A stretch of 64,000 nucleotides of DNA from Polytrichum commune (taxonomy: Eukaryota > Streptophyta > Polytrichopsida > Polytrichales > Polytrichaceae), in the NCBI GenBank assembly GCA_950295325.1, contig OX485807.1, positions 45,166,440-45,230,439 on the forward strand. Reading direction: 5' to 3'. The translations under genes were made by a program, and so were the position numbers. A model generated the notes under the pieces. It ran no database searches. It saw nothing but the letters and a program-made list of their open reading frames with translations, and had not been told where the DNA came from. Shown here piece after piece: positions 22,926-34,401 of this stretch (positions are counted from its first letter, which is position 1; each line of letters starts with the position of its first letter).

Positions 22926-23150
22926 TATGTATATAAGAATATACATTTTATTTTTTGGTTCGGGAAACCTTGGTAACACCTAAGGTGTGGAACGGATGAA
23001 CATATTATCAATGCGTGCATGCCATACATATTCAATACAGAAAGTTATTTATGTCCCGCATGAATAGAATGGCATATTGTTAGGTTAAAGTAGGCGGCGG
23101 GAATCCGCTTTTCAAAGAGAATCCAAGGGATTTTGAACCACGGTAGAGGA

Positions 23151-23160
23151 GTACTTAAAG
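23151..23160 (+). promoter_or_regulatory. Candidate core promoter of the C1 A gene
   Basis: GTACTTAAAG, then CTCTCCCCCCC, conserved with E1 at 6368. It lies about 160 bases before the palindrome array. The role is inferred. Confidence 0.35.
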
Positions 23161-23318
23161 CTCTCCCCCCCATTGCAGAGCTCTTTTTTGCGGGAGACAC
23201 CAAGTGTGCGCTCCAGACACCCGATGGAGGGCGCTCGAGCCAGTTTCCTGTGCGTGAACCGTACACTCATAGGTGGCAGACAACCTTATCCCGCAAATAC
23301 CGCCGCAAATACCGGGGG

Positions 23319-24412
23319 TTTACGAACGCGCGTTCATAAACCTGCAGTGCGCGCATGTGTTTGTGGATGAGATATATCGAGGTTGGTTGGATGTTTACGA
23401 ACGTGCGTTCGTAAATACCGCCTTGGCATATATGTACATCCATGAATGTATAGACCCATATACCATTATGCATAGGCACAGACAATATGAAAGTCATATA
23501 CGAACGAACGTTCGTAAATGTACATTTTGGGCATCCGCCGAACATTGGGAATGTGCAAGAGTTTACGAACGCGCGTTCGTAAACCTTCAGTGCGCGCATG
23601 TGTTTGTGGATGAGATATATCGAGGTTGGTTGGATGTTTACGAACGTGCGTTCGTAAATACCGCCTTGGCGTATATTTTACATCCATAAATGTACAGACT
23701 CAGATACGATTATGCATAGGCACAAACAATATGAAAGTCATATACGAACGAGCGTTCGTAAATGTACATTTTGAGCATCCGAAGAACATTGGGAATGTGC
23801 AAGAGTTTACGAACGCGCGTTCGTAAATATTGAATGCGCGTAAACGGTGTATGGTACATACTGAAATGACATTAGAGTTTACGAACGTGCGTTCGTAAGT
23901 GACACCGCTTATTTTCAGAATCCATATACTCATGGATATAAGGGGTATGAAGATGTAAATACAATACGATAGTAATTTGCAAACAGAAGGTCGAAAATAT
24001 CAATGATTTCAGCAGATATACATAAGATGAGCGAGAGTTTACGAACGTGCGTTCGTGATTTCCACCTGGGAGTATGTCGATGCATACATCACGCCTCCCT
24101 GGGCACGCACACAAATATATATGTATTTACAACAAAATATTAGACATAAATACGAACGTGCGTTCGAATTCATTCAGGGAATGTATCTGGACATTGACTG
24201 CGGGATGTGGGAAAATGCTCCATTTGCTCCACATACACATAGTATGGGCGAGGGATGTGTATTTGGGGCACATGGAATAATACATTCATATGCGTCAATG
24301 ACTCTCGGAAGTTATGTGTAGGCATATAACAGGTAGCCCTGCACAATTGAAACGGTCCATGTTTTAGTTGACATACAGAATGACGGGGAACATTCGAACG
24401 CCCGTTCGTATA
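23319..24412. repeat. Type I palindrome array upstream of C1 A gene (11 sites)
   Basis: Sites start at 23319, 23394, 23497, 23562, 23637, 23741, 23806, 23878, 24038, 24148 and 24391. The first six lie in a tandem unit of about 243 bp with three palindromes whose central pairs are CG, TG and AA or AG. The later sites have decayed arms. The array sits between the candidate promoter and the coding exon, whose upstream ATTAG (24561-24565) looks like a 3' splice site. Confidence 0.85.
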
Positions 24413-24576
24413 TATGCCCAACTCAAACAGAAGCGTGTTTGCATGCAGACGATCGTTCTGTTATTCCCACTGTGACTTGTGCTCTATTGTGACTTAGGTT
24501 TACTAAAATCTTGTTGTATTTGTGATTGACTTATATATGTTGTGATTCCATGTTCGCGTCATTAGGTGGGTTTGCG

Positions 24577-27500
24577 ATGGATATGGGAGATAGTGCATTT
24601 GAGTTGTCGATGAATGCATCATCGTCGGATACGGAATGTCGCCTCTCTTCGCCTTCGGAGGATTATATTCGAGGGGCTAACGTCCTGGGTGTGTCTGGGG
24701 ATACATCCTCCCATGAATCTTTGGAAGGGCAGGAACATTCCCAACATTATGGGGATGATAACGACCACATTCCATTGTGTGCCGGTTTCGGGAGGGAGCA
24801 GTGGGTGGGCCTTGATGTTGTTCTTCTGAACGAGCATGGTGTCCCTGTGGCAAATGGCATTTGTAGAAACTCCGATCCCCTTGAATGTATTGATGCCAAC
24901 CCCCTTGGATTGGATGATGTTGGCGTTTGCATCTTGAATTCTTTACTTCCGTTGGAAGTCCCGTTGACTTGGAGATTTTCCTTGCGGCGATGGCCCCTGC
25001 GTCGAGTTCTCCATGAAGAAGTAAGCTTGTGGGATCATGGGCGACGGCACAAGCAAACGCAGTCAGCTTTGTTGGCCGCAAGACGTCCTCGCAAAGGTCT
25101 GCGCAAATACGATTCTAGTCGTGTGTCTGGCATACAAAAAGAACGTAGACGGGATTCCATACTTGAAGAGGACTCTATCCGTCAAGTATCCACAAAGGAC
25201 TGTTGTGCGAAGAAATGTTGTCAATTCTTTCCGCGTGAAAAAATTAGGTCCCTTCGGCAAGAGATGTGGCTTGCGGATTTTCGTATGAGGTCGGCAAAAA
25301 AACTCGAGGTCCACAGAAATTTGCATGTTGACAGCCATGGCAATAAGGTGGTTACCCTTGAGAATGTGGAAGTGTGTTGCACAGCATGGTATTCCATCCA
25401 TGCAGTCTCCAAGGCTGATTTTTATAGGTTTAGGAAGTATTCTTTGTTGGGACGCCGTTCTCGATTTCATGGCAACTCGGGCACCAAGAAACCTAGAGAG
25501 GCTACACTCCAAGCCTCCGCGACACTCTCCACCATCATAGTCCCGTTGGCCGATGCAATGCCCCACAAGACGAGGACATTGTCCTCCGGGGAGAAAGTTG
25601 TCCAAATGGTGTTGCCCACGGGCACAAAATGGAAGAACATCTTAACGGACATAAACGAAGTGGGTCGCAAAGCTGGGTGTGGGCCCATTTCTTTGTCCAA
25701 GTTGAGTGTAATTAAAAACCAACAGTTTGCGGAGTACATTTTGAAGAGACCCGGGGACAAGTTTGCCAGGTGTACGACGTGTGAAAAGTACAAAGGTCTT
25801 CGAGACGCCCATCCTATAGGCACCGAGTCCCATACAAGACACCAAAGAAAATACATTGAGCATGTCAACAACCAGGAGGCACACCGTCAAGATTACTACA
25901 AGAATCGTGCACTATCCATAATGAGGCCTACGGAGGTCCTAACTGTCATCCATGATAAAATGGACCATGCCAAAACCGCATGCCCTTGTTATGCACGCAA
26001 AATTAAAGCCACGGATGGTCTCTTCAAGTTGCCCGTAGCTGTCACAGGTTCGTATGGAATCACAAATGTGTTTGAAAGGATTTCCAATGTTTTTGGGTTT
26101 GTTTGTCATATGTCAAACTTCATCCGTCTGTTTAGTGGTTATACCATATTTTTGTTGTTCATCCATCGTTTTTTTTTCTCAGGTATGATCGCCCACGGCC
26201 ATGGGGACGTTAAATATGCCCATTATGGTTTGGATTTTTACCCTGGCGATGCCAACCACACGGTTGGTTCATTTGCAAAACTCTTGCGCGATCTTGAGAA
26301 GCCGCCGATTCACTCTTCCCGTGCGCTTTTTGATGGTTGTGGAACGACACCCCTTTACGAGGCAGTGCTTCAGGGGAAGGAGGTTTGTATGTCGGCATTG
26401 CCGGAATCACGTGGAGAACCCATTTGTGCAAAACCATTGCCTCCAACTCTCCATGTTCAACTTGATAATTGTGCTAAAGACAATAAATGTCGATATGTGT
26501 TTTGTTTTTGGTCATTGCTTGTGGCAAAAGGCATATTCAAAGAGGTGTTTGTGTCTTTCTTGATGGTGGGGCACACACACGATGACATTGATGCGTCATT
26601 TGGACGTTGGAGCATGAAGTTGCATGAAGAGGATTTTCCCACCATACCGCTTCTTATGAAATCATACATGGATTTGGACAATGTGCCCGTAATCCCGCAC
26701 ATGATTGAGGAAGTACCAAATTTCAAGGCCTTCATCAAGCCATACATGCTGAAGGGAGACGACCGTTTGGTGGGACACACGAAAGCACAACAATTCCGCT
26801 TCTATATGAGGGATGATGGTGTCTCTGCTATGCAGTTTAAGCTTTTGTGCACATCTCCTAATTGGTGTCCGGAGGATGGGATACTCGTGTGGCGTCAGAA
26901 CAAGGATGGAAAATGTTTGCTCCCGGATGGGGATCCAAAGCCTTATAAACCCGATCCCATGAAGAATGGGCCGGAAATCATCAAAGGTATATCCGGATTC
27001 ATTGAATATTGGAAAGAGTTGTGTGAGGAAGACATCACCAAACGTGTTAGGAATACTTATGAACCGTTGATCGCGTATTGGGATCGCATTCGCTCGGCCT
27101 TGATGACACTTGGTGGCGACACACGTATAACTTTGACACAAGGATTTTGGCCACAAAGTCGTTTGACGGTTGTGGAGTCCGACACCATGTTCTTTGACAA
27201 TGGAGAGGTCCGTGAAGAGTTCGAAATGGACGAGCATTACGTTGGTCCTGCGCGCAATCGGCCGGCACCGTCGTTTCGTGTGGGTGTTGATTGCCATGAA
27301 GGGTATATGGTCCTCGTACGAGCAGGAGATGAGGAGCACCCCAAGCCAATTTGGTTGGTGAAAGCATTGTCTTCACCCAATTTTATCCGAACTAGCCCCA
27401 ACTTTCATCAAATTGAAGTGGAATATTGCCGTCCTAGCACCAAAGACCAGAACGTTCTCCGGACCTATTTAGGTTGGGACACCAAAAAGAATTTCAAGTG

Positions 27501-27708
27501 GACAGTGGACTCAGCATATGGACCGGTTTGGATAAACACGGATACCATACTTTGTGCTTGGAAACCGCGTAAGGGCTCTAAATCGGAAACAATGACCATC
27601 CCCCAAAAACATATAGATTTTGCCAAAGACAACCTGGCACGTATTGCAGCTGTGGAAAATGAAGCCGAGAATGGATATGAAGCGGAATATGGAGACGGGG
27701 AAACATAA
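24577..27708 (+). CDS. A gene of C1: intact DUF7869-type transposase-like protein
   Basis: This is the only uninterrupted A gene in the window. Exons are 24577-26047 and 26183-27708, with a 135-bp GT-AG intron splitting a Gly codon; the product is about 998 residues. The ATG at 24577 (MDMGDSAFELS) matches the E1 start, and an acceptor-like ATTAG precedes it. Visible order: Ser/Asp-rich acidic N-terminus; EQWVGLDVVLLN...GVPVANGIC domain; CCAKKCCQFFPREKIRSL with an adjoining basic helix; HAVSKADFYRF; ADAMPHKTRTL; KFARCTTCEK; HDKMDHAKT; MIAHGHGDVKYAHYGLDF; LDNCAKDN; GHTHDDIDASFGRW; then a conserved C-terminal half ending at TAA. The spaced Asp/His motifs fit an RNase-H-like transposase core. The intron length is a multiple of three and lacks stops, so unspliced RNA also stays in frame. 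Confidence 0.9.
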   Translation: MDMGDSAFELSMNASSSDTECRLSSPSEDYIRGANVLGVSGDTSSHESLEGQEHSQHYGDDNDHIPLCAGFGREQWVGLDVVLLNEHGVPVANGICRNSDPLECIDANPLGLDDVGVCILNSLLPLEVPLTWRFSLRRWPLRRVLHEEVSLWDHGRRHKQTQSALLAARRPRKGLRKYDSSRVSGIQKERRRDSILEEDSIRQVSTKDCCAKKCCQFFPREKIRSLRQEMWLADFRMRSAKKLEVHRNLHVDSHGNKVVTLENVEVCCTAWYSIHAVSKADFYRFRKYSLLGRRSRFHGNSGTKKPREATLQASATLSTIIVPLADAMPHKTRTLSSGEKVVQMVLPTGTKWKNILTDINEVGRKAGCGPISLSKLSVIKNQQFAEYILKRPGDKFARCTTCEKYKGLRDAHPIGTESHTRHQRKYIEHVNNQEAHRQDYYKNRALSIMRPTEVLTVIHDKMDHAKTACPCYARKIKATDGLFKLPVAVTGSYGITNVFERISNVFGFVCHMSNFIRLFSGYTIFLLFIHRFFFSGMIAHGHGDVKYAHYGLDFYPGDANHTVGSFAKLLRDLEKPPIHSSRALFDGCGTTPLYEAVLQGKEVCMSALPESRGEPICAKPLPPTLHVQLDNCAKDNKCRYVFCFWSLLVAKGIFKEVFVSFLMVGHTHDDIDASFGRWSMKLHEEDFPTIPLLMKSYMDLDNVPVIPHMIEEVPNFKAFIKPYMLKGDDRLVGHTKAQQFRFYMRDDGVSAMQFKLLCTSPNWCPEDGILVWRQNKDGKCLLPDGDPKPYKPDPMKNGPEIIKGISGFIEYWKELCEEDITKRVRNTYEPLIAYWDRIRSALMTLGGDTRITLTQGFWPQSRLTVVESDTMFFDNGEVREEFEMDEHYVGPARNRPAPSFRVGVDCHEGYMVLVRAGDEEHPKPIWLVKALSSPNFIRTSPNFHQIEVEYCRPSTKDQNVLRTYLGWDTKKNFKWTVDSAYGPVWINTDTILCAWKPRKGSKSETMTIPQKHIDFAKDNLARIAAVENEAENGYEAEYGDGET

Positions 27709-28091
27709 CATAAGTTGGATTTAATGGCTCAATGTAGGGGGACTTTATAGACTTGGTATTATTGCAATTATTATATAATAAATTTATAATATTCAAATTT
27801 ATAAATACGTTTGGGATGTGCCATACAATCCCATAAGACCCTTATATATGGGATGCACACCTTAAACTTTATAATGACATAATACTATTTGATTTTGGGA
27901 TTGGATTGTTTTTTCCACGTGTAGTTCATGTTTATGTTATGATATGAATACTTACTATTTTTAGTAATGTGAATATTCTTCGCGGGCGAATTTGTAAACC
28001 GTCATGTTCCCAAAGTTCCATATGTTCACAATATTGGCATCCCAAACTATGGGCGTATTTTATTTTGAGACTTTCCAAAGTCTCCGATTAA

Positions 28092-28108
28092 CGAATATAG
28101 TGTTCTTT
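28092..28108 (+). repeat. Right terminal repeat of C1 and its target duplication
   Basis: CGAATATAGTGTT at 28092-28104, followed by CTTT at 28105-28108, matching CTTT before the left end. The subterminal hairpin GAGACTTTCCAAAGTCTC lies just inside. Confidence 0.8.
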
Positions 28109-28810
28109 GTCAAGAGTGGTGCATAGACCTTTCTCAAAACATTGGATAATCTTCATACAACTCCATCACACCATATACTTTCATGGAACAGTCTTTCATG
28201 GCTTCGTGTCAAAATTTTATGTGGTTAATCTTAATTTTTGTGTGAAGCATGTCTTTGAATTCCTACATATGTTTTGGGTGGAGTTGGGAGCAATCATGGC
28301 AGGAAAATGGTTTACTGGCATTTGCTTTTGAGATACAAGTCAGAAGACTAGAAACCATAGTGCAGCTATGAATTTTTTAGCTTGCTGGGACCAATTGTTT
28401 TGTTGAAGTTGATGTGTACTTTGCTTTGCTACTCGGTTGCTCTAATTAGGTGTATTTGGGTTGATTTGGAGGTCTTGTATCCTATCTTTATTTCGCAGTT
28501 GGCAACCTATGTACACAAAGATAAGACGCCTCGTGTACATTCTCATTGTATTTGAAATTCAGAAGGCTAATGCAAGATTATTGCAATAACAGGGTTTGCC
28601 ATATAGCATTGTGTGGGCCAAATTTCAATACCAAGAACAAAGGTGAAACAATTCCATATTGTTTTGTAGTTGTTTTGATGATTTTTTTGGTGTAAGCATC
28701 AATACCTATTACCCAAATAAACTCTATGCTTTGCCAACTTCCTTGCGGACTTCTTCTTCCACCAGCGGTGGGCCTTTGGCCCCTAGCGGCTCATTTTCAA
28801 GAGGCCTTAA
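28109..28810. other. Host DNA right of C1
   Basis: No gene, RNA or repeat could be supported. There are only short scattered open frames. Confidence 0.4.
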
Positions 28811-29295
28811 GGTAGACAAACCCATTTCCGATAACATAATCAATTTAGCATGTGTGGTTATGTGTGATAATGGAGTGATTTATTATAGGCTTGGAAATTG
28901 ATATCATGATGTTTAACAAAGAAAATCGTATATATTTTTAGTTTATGAAATTACAATAAATTTCTCAAGACAAGATTTTCTTCCAACCCATAACGTACCA
29001 CATGTTGACTTATTTCCGATAAGTGGTAGACAAAAACTTGAGTGGCCTTTCCAAGGAACTCAAATCCCTGCCCTTTGAACTTACTTTTTCCATCACTCTA
29101 AAGTCGTCAATGACTATTTTCCCTCTCTCACTTGGTCACTACTTATTTCCAACATTCCATATTAGAAAATGACTACTACTTATGTGAAACTGCTACTGTA
29201 ACATGTGTGGAACTACTAAATGATTACTACTTCACAACTTTAGGGGATTTTATGTATCAAGATTAGGATGGTTATTGGAAATGGGTTTGTCTACC
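28811..29295. mobile_element. MITE-like element, 485 bp
   Basis: It is bounded by a 19-bp perfect inverted repeat GGTAGACAAACCCATTTCC; similarity continues with ATAAC after one mismatch. The interior has no coding capacity. No clear target duplication is visible (flanks TTAA and ATAG). Confidence 0.55.
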
Positions 29296-29354
29296 ATAGA
29301 ATAACTTCATGGTCATGGCTCTTGCTCTATGTGAAGAGCACCTCTTTAATAAAG

Positions 29355-29367
29355 TCTTCTCATGTTC
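29355..29367. repeat. Left target-site duplication of LINE
   Basis: TCTTCTCATGTTC, repeated exactly at 34389-34401. The ATG at 29362 is inside this host sequence and is not the retrotransposon's own start. Confidence 0.85.
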
Positions 29368-32300
29368 GAAAGTTCCCTAGATTGCATACAGAACTCCAAT
29401 GGAGACATCCTAACTAAACCCCCGGATATAGCCAACGAAATATATTACACACAACAAACATCTTTCCAGAGACAAGCCCCACTATGCACTGACATCACAG
29501 ATCACCCAAGCACATGCCAATGTGCAATCCGTAAATACCCTTGGCACACACACAATGGCATAATACTAGACAAAAGAGCCCCCCTTAACACATCCATAGG
29601 CACCCAATTCACAAGGGTAATCTACGACAACTGCGTCAAAAGATTAACCAGAGGCAAAGCTCCTGGCCCCGACAACATCCCCAACGACATACTTAAAGCA
29701 CTACCATCACAATGCCAAGACCTCATTTTCCTATTTTTTCAACATTGCTACAAACAAAGGAAAATCCCAACCTATTGGAAACATAGTAAAACCATCCTAC
29801 TCCATAAGAAAGACAACCCTATACACCTCGCCGACTATAAACCGATAGCACTAGCCAATACTATATATAAGTTATACACTAGCACCTTAACGGCTCTCCT
29901 CACGAGCTACGGGGAACAACATAAAATAATACATTTTAGTCAAGAAGGTTTCCGACCACAACGAAACACCTCCAGACAATTACAAACAATAATCACAGCC
30001 CTAGAGGACGCCAAACTCACCAATAAAGACATTTACCTCACCTACATTGGTTTCCGAAATGCCTTCGGATCCATCGACCACGCAAGACTACTAGCCCTAA
30101 TGGAGGATCTAGGCTACCCCGCTGACGCCGTTGAAATAGTCGGCAACATATACAAAGATTCCTCTACCTCTTTCACAGGCAACCACTTCGGCACAGCACC
30201 CCCGATAACAATCAGCCGGGGCACCATACAAGGGGATACACTTAGCCCATACCTATTCATAATATTCCTCGAACCATTGCTAAGATGGTTAGAAAAAGAT
30301 GACATGGGTTATCACTTTACTACATCCACCGCCACATGTACCACTACCGCCTACGCCGACGATCTCGCGATCATCACCGACAATATCAAACACATCCAAC
30401 CACAAATACTTAAACTACAAAAATTCGCCGAATGGTCATATATGGACCTCAATCCCTCCAAATGCGCCATTACGGGATGCCCCAATAAATCAAAACTTAA
30501 ACCAAACACCTTCAAAGCCTACATACAATCACAAAACATCACCTACAAAGAAAAAAATCTCCCCACCCTCACACAAAATGAATCATACGCATACCTAGGC
30601 ATCCAACTAATACCATCCCTTAAATGGAACCTCCAAAAAGAAATTACACTCCAAAAGGCCAAACAACAATGCACACTACTAACTCTCTCCCCAGCCAGTC
30701 TTAAACAAAAAATTAACATTCTAAACACGGTCATAAAACCTCGCATAGCCTACGCATACTATGCAGTTCCTTTCTCCAAACCCGATATCATAAAACTAGA
30801 TAAAGTCATAAGTAGACTAACCAAAGAAATCTGCAACATACCCAAAAGTACGGCCAATATCTTAATTCACCTCCCCCATGAACACTTTGGCATAAATGTA
30901 ACCTCCCTCCTACCAGACTATATACACTGCATAGGCCAACAACTCATCCAAGCCCTTAACGACCCCGGCCAACTAGGACACATATACCAAGGCCTAACTA
31001 AATATATAGTAGCCAAATACGGAGGCTCGCTACACCTCTCTAAACTCAAACAACAAGCATGCACAAGATCTCCCATAGCAAGAACCCTCTTCCTATTAAA
31101 TAAAGAATATGAGATCCACGTCACCACAACAAATCGCGGATTCCCCCTCAAGAAAACCCCCATAGAACAAATGTGGATAACCCAACAAACATACGCCAAC
31201 CTCACCGACGCCTCCAAAATAAAATCACATAAATATCTAGCCAAACTATACACACACGGAATAACAACAATAACGCAAATTCAAAATAAAGAAACCACGG
31301 CTATCCTAACCTCTGAAGAATTCCGGGCCATTTATAACCATACGTCCAAAACCATAAAAGAAGCACTACAACACGCCTCCACAATATTCCCACCAACAAT
31401 ACCACCCACACAACACTTAAATCACACCCAACAAGCACAACCAACACCCACAAGCATAATACACACCCCCAACCCCCCCTCACAACCCACCCTAGGACGA
31501 GCAATTCACAAAATAACCCAAGAAAAAACCTCCACTAGAAAAGACAAATGGGGAGCACAAGCCATCACAAAGCAATACTTATGCCAATGGCAAACCTCAC
31601 ATGGAACCACACTACAATGGCGAAAAGAGGAGGACCTCCTACATCCGGACAACATACTACTAGACCACAATCTATTACTCATCACACAATTCCAAAATGC
31701 AACAATGGAACTCCAAGCCACTCAAAGATATGCCACCCACACCACATACACCCAATCAAGAGATAAAAAATACATACGTCCCCCCATCCACATCACCAAC
31801 CTACAAACCAACATACAAGAATGCAATCCGGACAAAGACATTCTTAGTACCAAACCTACCATACAAATACACAATCTAGAATCCAACATACACGACCATA
31901 ATGGTAAATACATAGCCACAATTACCACAGAAAGACTACATTGGTTATGGAACCAATTCATCCACAACAACCAACCCCACATAACCAACTTCCTACAACC
32001 GCCCCCACAAGACTTCGAAACCGAAATAGTATGGCTCATGCAAAGATACATATCCATACTCCCTAAGAAGAAACCAAAAATCATACAACCCAAAAATCAA
32101 CACCACACGCTACACCTGGACATCACTAAACTACTCATAGAGACATTCCACATCACACACTCATACTACTCATCCCCACTCACCTGTCCTATCCAACTCA
32201 CACAATACAACTCACCACACACCCGAGACATAATATTTGGCTCACTAGGACACGCCCAATCCTCTAAATGGAATGGTATAGGCCTAGCATTCCCCACAGA

Positions 32301-34119
32301 CCATAACACGACGATCGAAGCCATACACTGGGCTAGAATGGCGGCCAAAGAAGACACACAAACAAGTACCATATTAATAATAAATCACGATGATTGGACA
32401 CCACAGAGCATCACACTTAACAAACACCCAGACATACACACAATAGTAACCATCCCACCACATAGCATCCACTATAACCCCATGCCCGAATGGCCCAAAT
32501 ATTACCAATACACAGAACCATCCCTCACGTCCATCATATACATACATAACCAAGCAACACTCACAACCACCCCACATATCCCACAAGAACTAACAAACAT
32601 ACTAAAAAGAATAACAACCACAAATATTGACATACACCCTATTAAACCTACCCACGCACAATACAACGTTAAACTCTCAAACAAATGGAAAAACGCCCCC
32701 CAGGTGAAAATCCTCCCCTCCCATAACACCACCCCCACACCCCTACCTCCCACATACCACCACATTCACCCCCTCAAATTTGACCCATTATCATGCATAT
32801 ACACAAATGGCTCATTCATCCCGCCATCCAAAAACTCCGAGGGACAAATAGTAGGCAATCTCGCAGGGTCGGGAGTGTATAGCCCCAATAACAACACCCA
32901 AATCTCATAAAGACTACCCGGATATCAAAACATCCTAAGAGCCGAACTAAATGCAATCCTCATAGCTATAAAAACCATCCAAACTACCCAAAGAGACACA
33001 CACATATTTACAGATAGTCTTAATGGCATATACTTAATCAATAATCACATACAACACCCAACATCCCAACACCACCACCCCGACAAATTACTCATCGCTG
33101 CCATTATCAACCAAATATACTGGACCCCACAAATGATCTACATACACAAGGTAAGAGCGCACACATGCATTAGTGGAAATGAAATGGCGGATACACTAGC
33201 AAATGCAGGAACACAACAAAACAAACCCGACATCACACCAAGAATCCACATAGCCCGCACTACCCCATATTGGCTAGCAAGTTGCCCAACCGGCACACAC
33301 GACGGAGCAATCCGTAACCTCCGCACATTCATAACAAAAGCACATGAAAGTCAAGAATCCGCATCAGCCAACCAAAAATACCTATACGTCAACAAATGTC
33401 TATCAAACGAACAAATAAACCAAAAATTGTCAAATCACATCTGGAAAAGCAAGCAGGTCCCCGACACACAAATTACCCAAACCCTCAAATTTAGATATGC
33501 ACAATACATGGGCAACCATAGAAAGCATATATTTTGGCCCCTCCAATACCCAAATCCCAACTGCACACTATGCCAAAGAAATGACAGAGACACATGGCCC
33601 CACCTACTATCAACATGCGAACACCCTTATTTAAAAGGGCTTAGAATCTCAAGACATAACAAAGCTGTCCATCTGATCACACAAACACTACAAGCCAACA
33701 AAAATACCCGATTCTTTACACTGGCCAATGCTGGTAACCTCAACAACCAACTGCCAGACAACACAGTACCCGGTTGGCTCCTAGCATGCACATGCTCGCA
33801 AACGCCATGCCACTGCCAAGCCAAACTAAGACCTGACATAACGTGCATTATAGGAGCCCACAACCAATCACCAACACCGATGCTACCCTCCCCTAAACAT
33901 ACAATCCAATTCATCGAATTTACATACTGCCATGACAGATTTCCTGAAGAAGCACTCACCCATAAACACACCAAATATGACCCACTCATCAACACCATAC
34001 AAAGTAACGGATGGAAAGTCAACCCCCTAATCACCATCACAGCCGGAGTAAGAGGTGCTATCCACGAACATTCCATGGAAAAAACTAACCAACCTAAAAA
34101 TCCCAAAACACAACATTAA
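29368..34119 (+). pseudogene. LINE ORF: reverse transcriptase / RNase H / zinc-knuckle-like end, inactivated
   Basis: The frame is continuous from 29368 to TAA at 34119 except for one TAA at 32908-32910. RT landmarks: RGKAPGPDNIPNDILK, SQEGFRPQRNTSRQLQTI, GTIQGDTLSPYLF and the catalytic YADDLAI. Motif A reads TYIGFRNAFGSIDHARL, with Gly where the catalytic Asp is expected. The RNase H domain begins IYTNGSF (Asp to Asn in the usual TDGS), is cut by the stop, and goes on with FTDSLNG and HKVRAHTCISGNEMAD. The C-terminus has CTLCQRNDRDTWPHLLSTC, a typical CxxC-H-C element of LINE proteins. Two lost catalytic residues, the stop and the 5' truncation show it is dead. Confidence 0.9.
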
Positions 34120-34388
34120 AACCCTCATGAAGAAAATACATGAAAATGCCATCAAATATCTCACATACCTCGTCCTAAACAAAAGAAAACTCGATAACAA
34201 ACAAACCCATGTCCCCCCACCCTAACTAAACTTAACTAATATAATATGATATAATGTGATAACAAGAGCCCACCTCCCAAAGAGGCATAACGCCCTATAT
34301 TGCATCACGGGATACCGTGATCAATACAGGGCTAACGGGCTCGCATTCATGCCGGTATGCAATACCGGCGTTATTTTTTCTTTTCTTT
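29368..34388 (+). mobile_element. 5'-truncated LINE (non-LTR retrotransposon)
   Basis: The insertion is bounded by a 13-bp duplication. It holds one long frame for reverse transcriptase, RNase H and a Cys/His end, and then about 270 bp of 3' untranslated sequence with two hairpins (ATCACGGGATACCGTGAT near 34305 and GCCGGTATGCAATACCGGC near 34352) and a T-rich tail. The endonuclease part is missing. The coding strand is extremely A+C rich and poor in G, unlike its surroundings. Confidence 0.88.
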
Positions 34389-34401
34389 TCTTCTCATGTT
34401 C
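34389..34401. repeat. Right target-site duplication of LINE
   Basis: TCTTCTCATGTTC, an exact copy of 29355-29367, directly after the T-rich tail. Confidence 0.85.

Larger units (their letters stand above)
14042..28104. mobile_element. Composite transposon C1 (type I lineage), end to end
   Basis: A 14,063-bp element bounded by perfect 13-bp inverted repeats (14042-14054 and 28092-28104) and a 4-bp direct repeat CTTT. The left half carries B-II and the 5'-truncated B gene on the minus strand. The right half carries a palindrome array and an intact A gene on the plus strand. All palindromes in it are type I. C2 has the same layout, ends and duplication length, so this is a recurrent unit and not a chance pairing. 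The ends recall CACTA elements (CACTATATTCG), but the shared flanking AA and the 4-bp duplication differ from the usual 3-bp CACTA pattern. The middle (about 19110-21890) is unlike C2 and is probably inserted or replaced DNA. Confidence 0.82.

Noticed and set aside
14042-28104. Ordinary CACTA (En/Spm) element
   Set aside because: The CACTATATTCG end is suggestive, but all ends share a preceding AA, the flanking duplications fit 4 bp and not 3, and no TNP2-type transposase was recognised. A distant relationship remains possible.
34300-34372. Rho-independent terminator
   Set aside because: The hairpins followed by T are in the 3' untranslated region of a LINE in a eukaryotic genome, where such terminators are not used.
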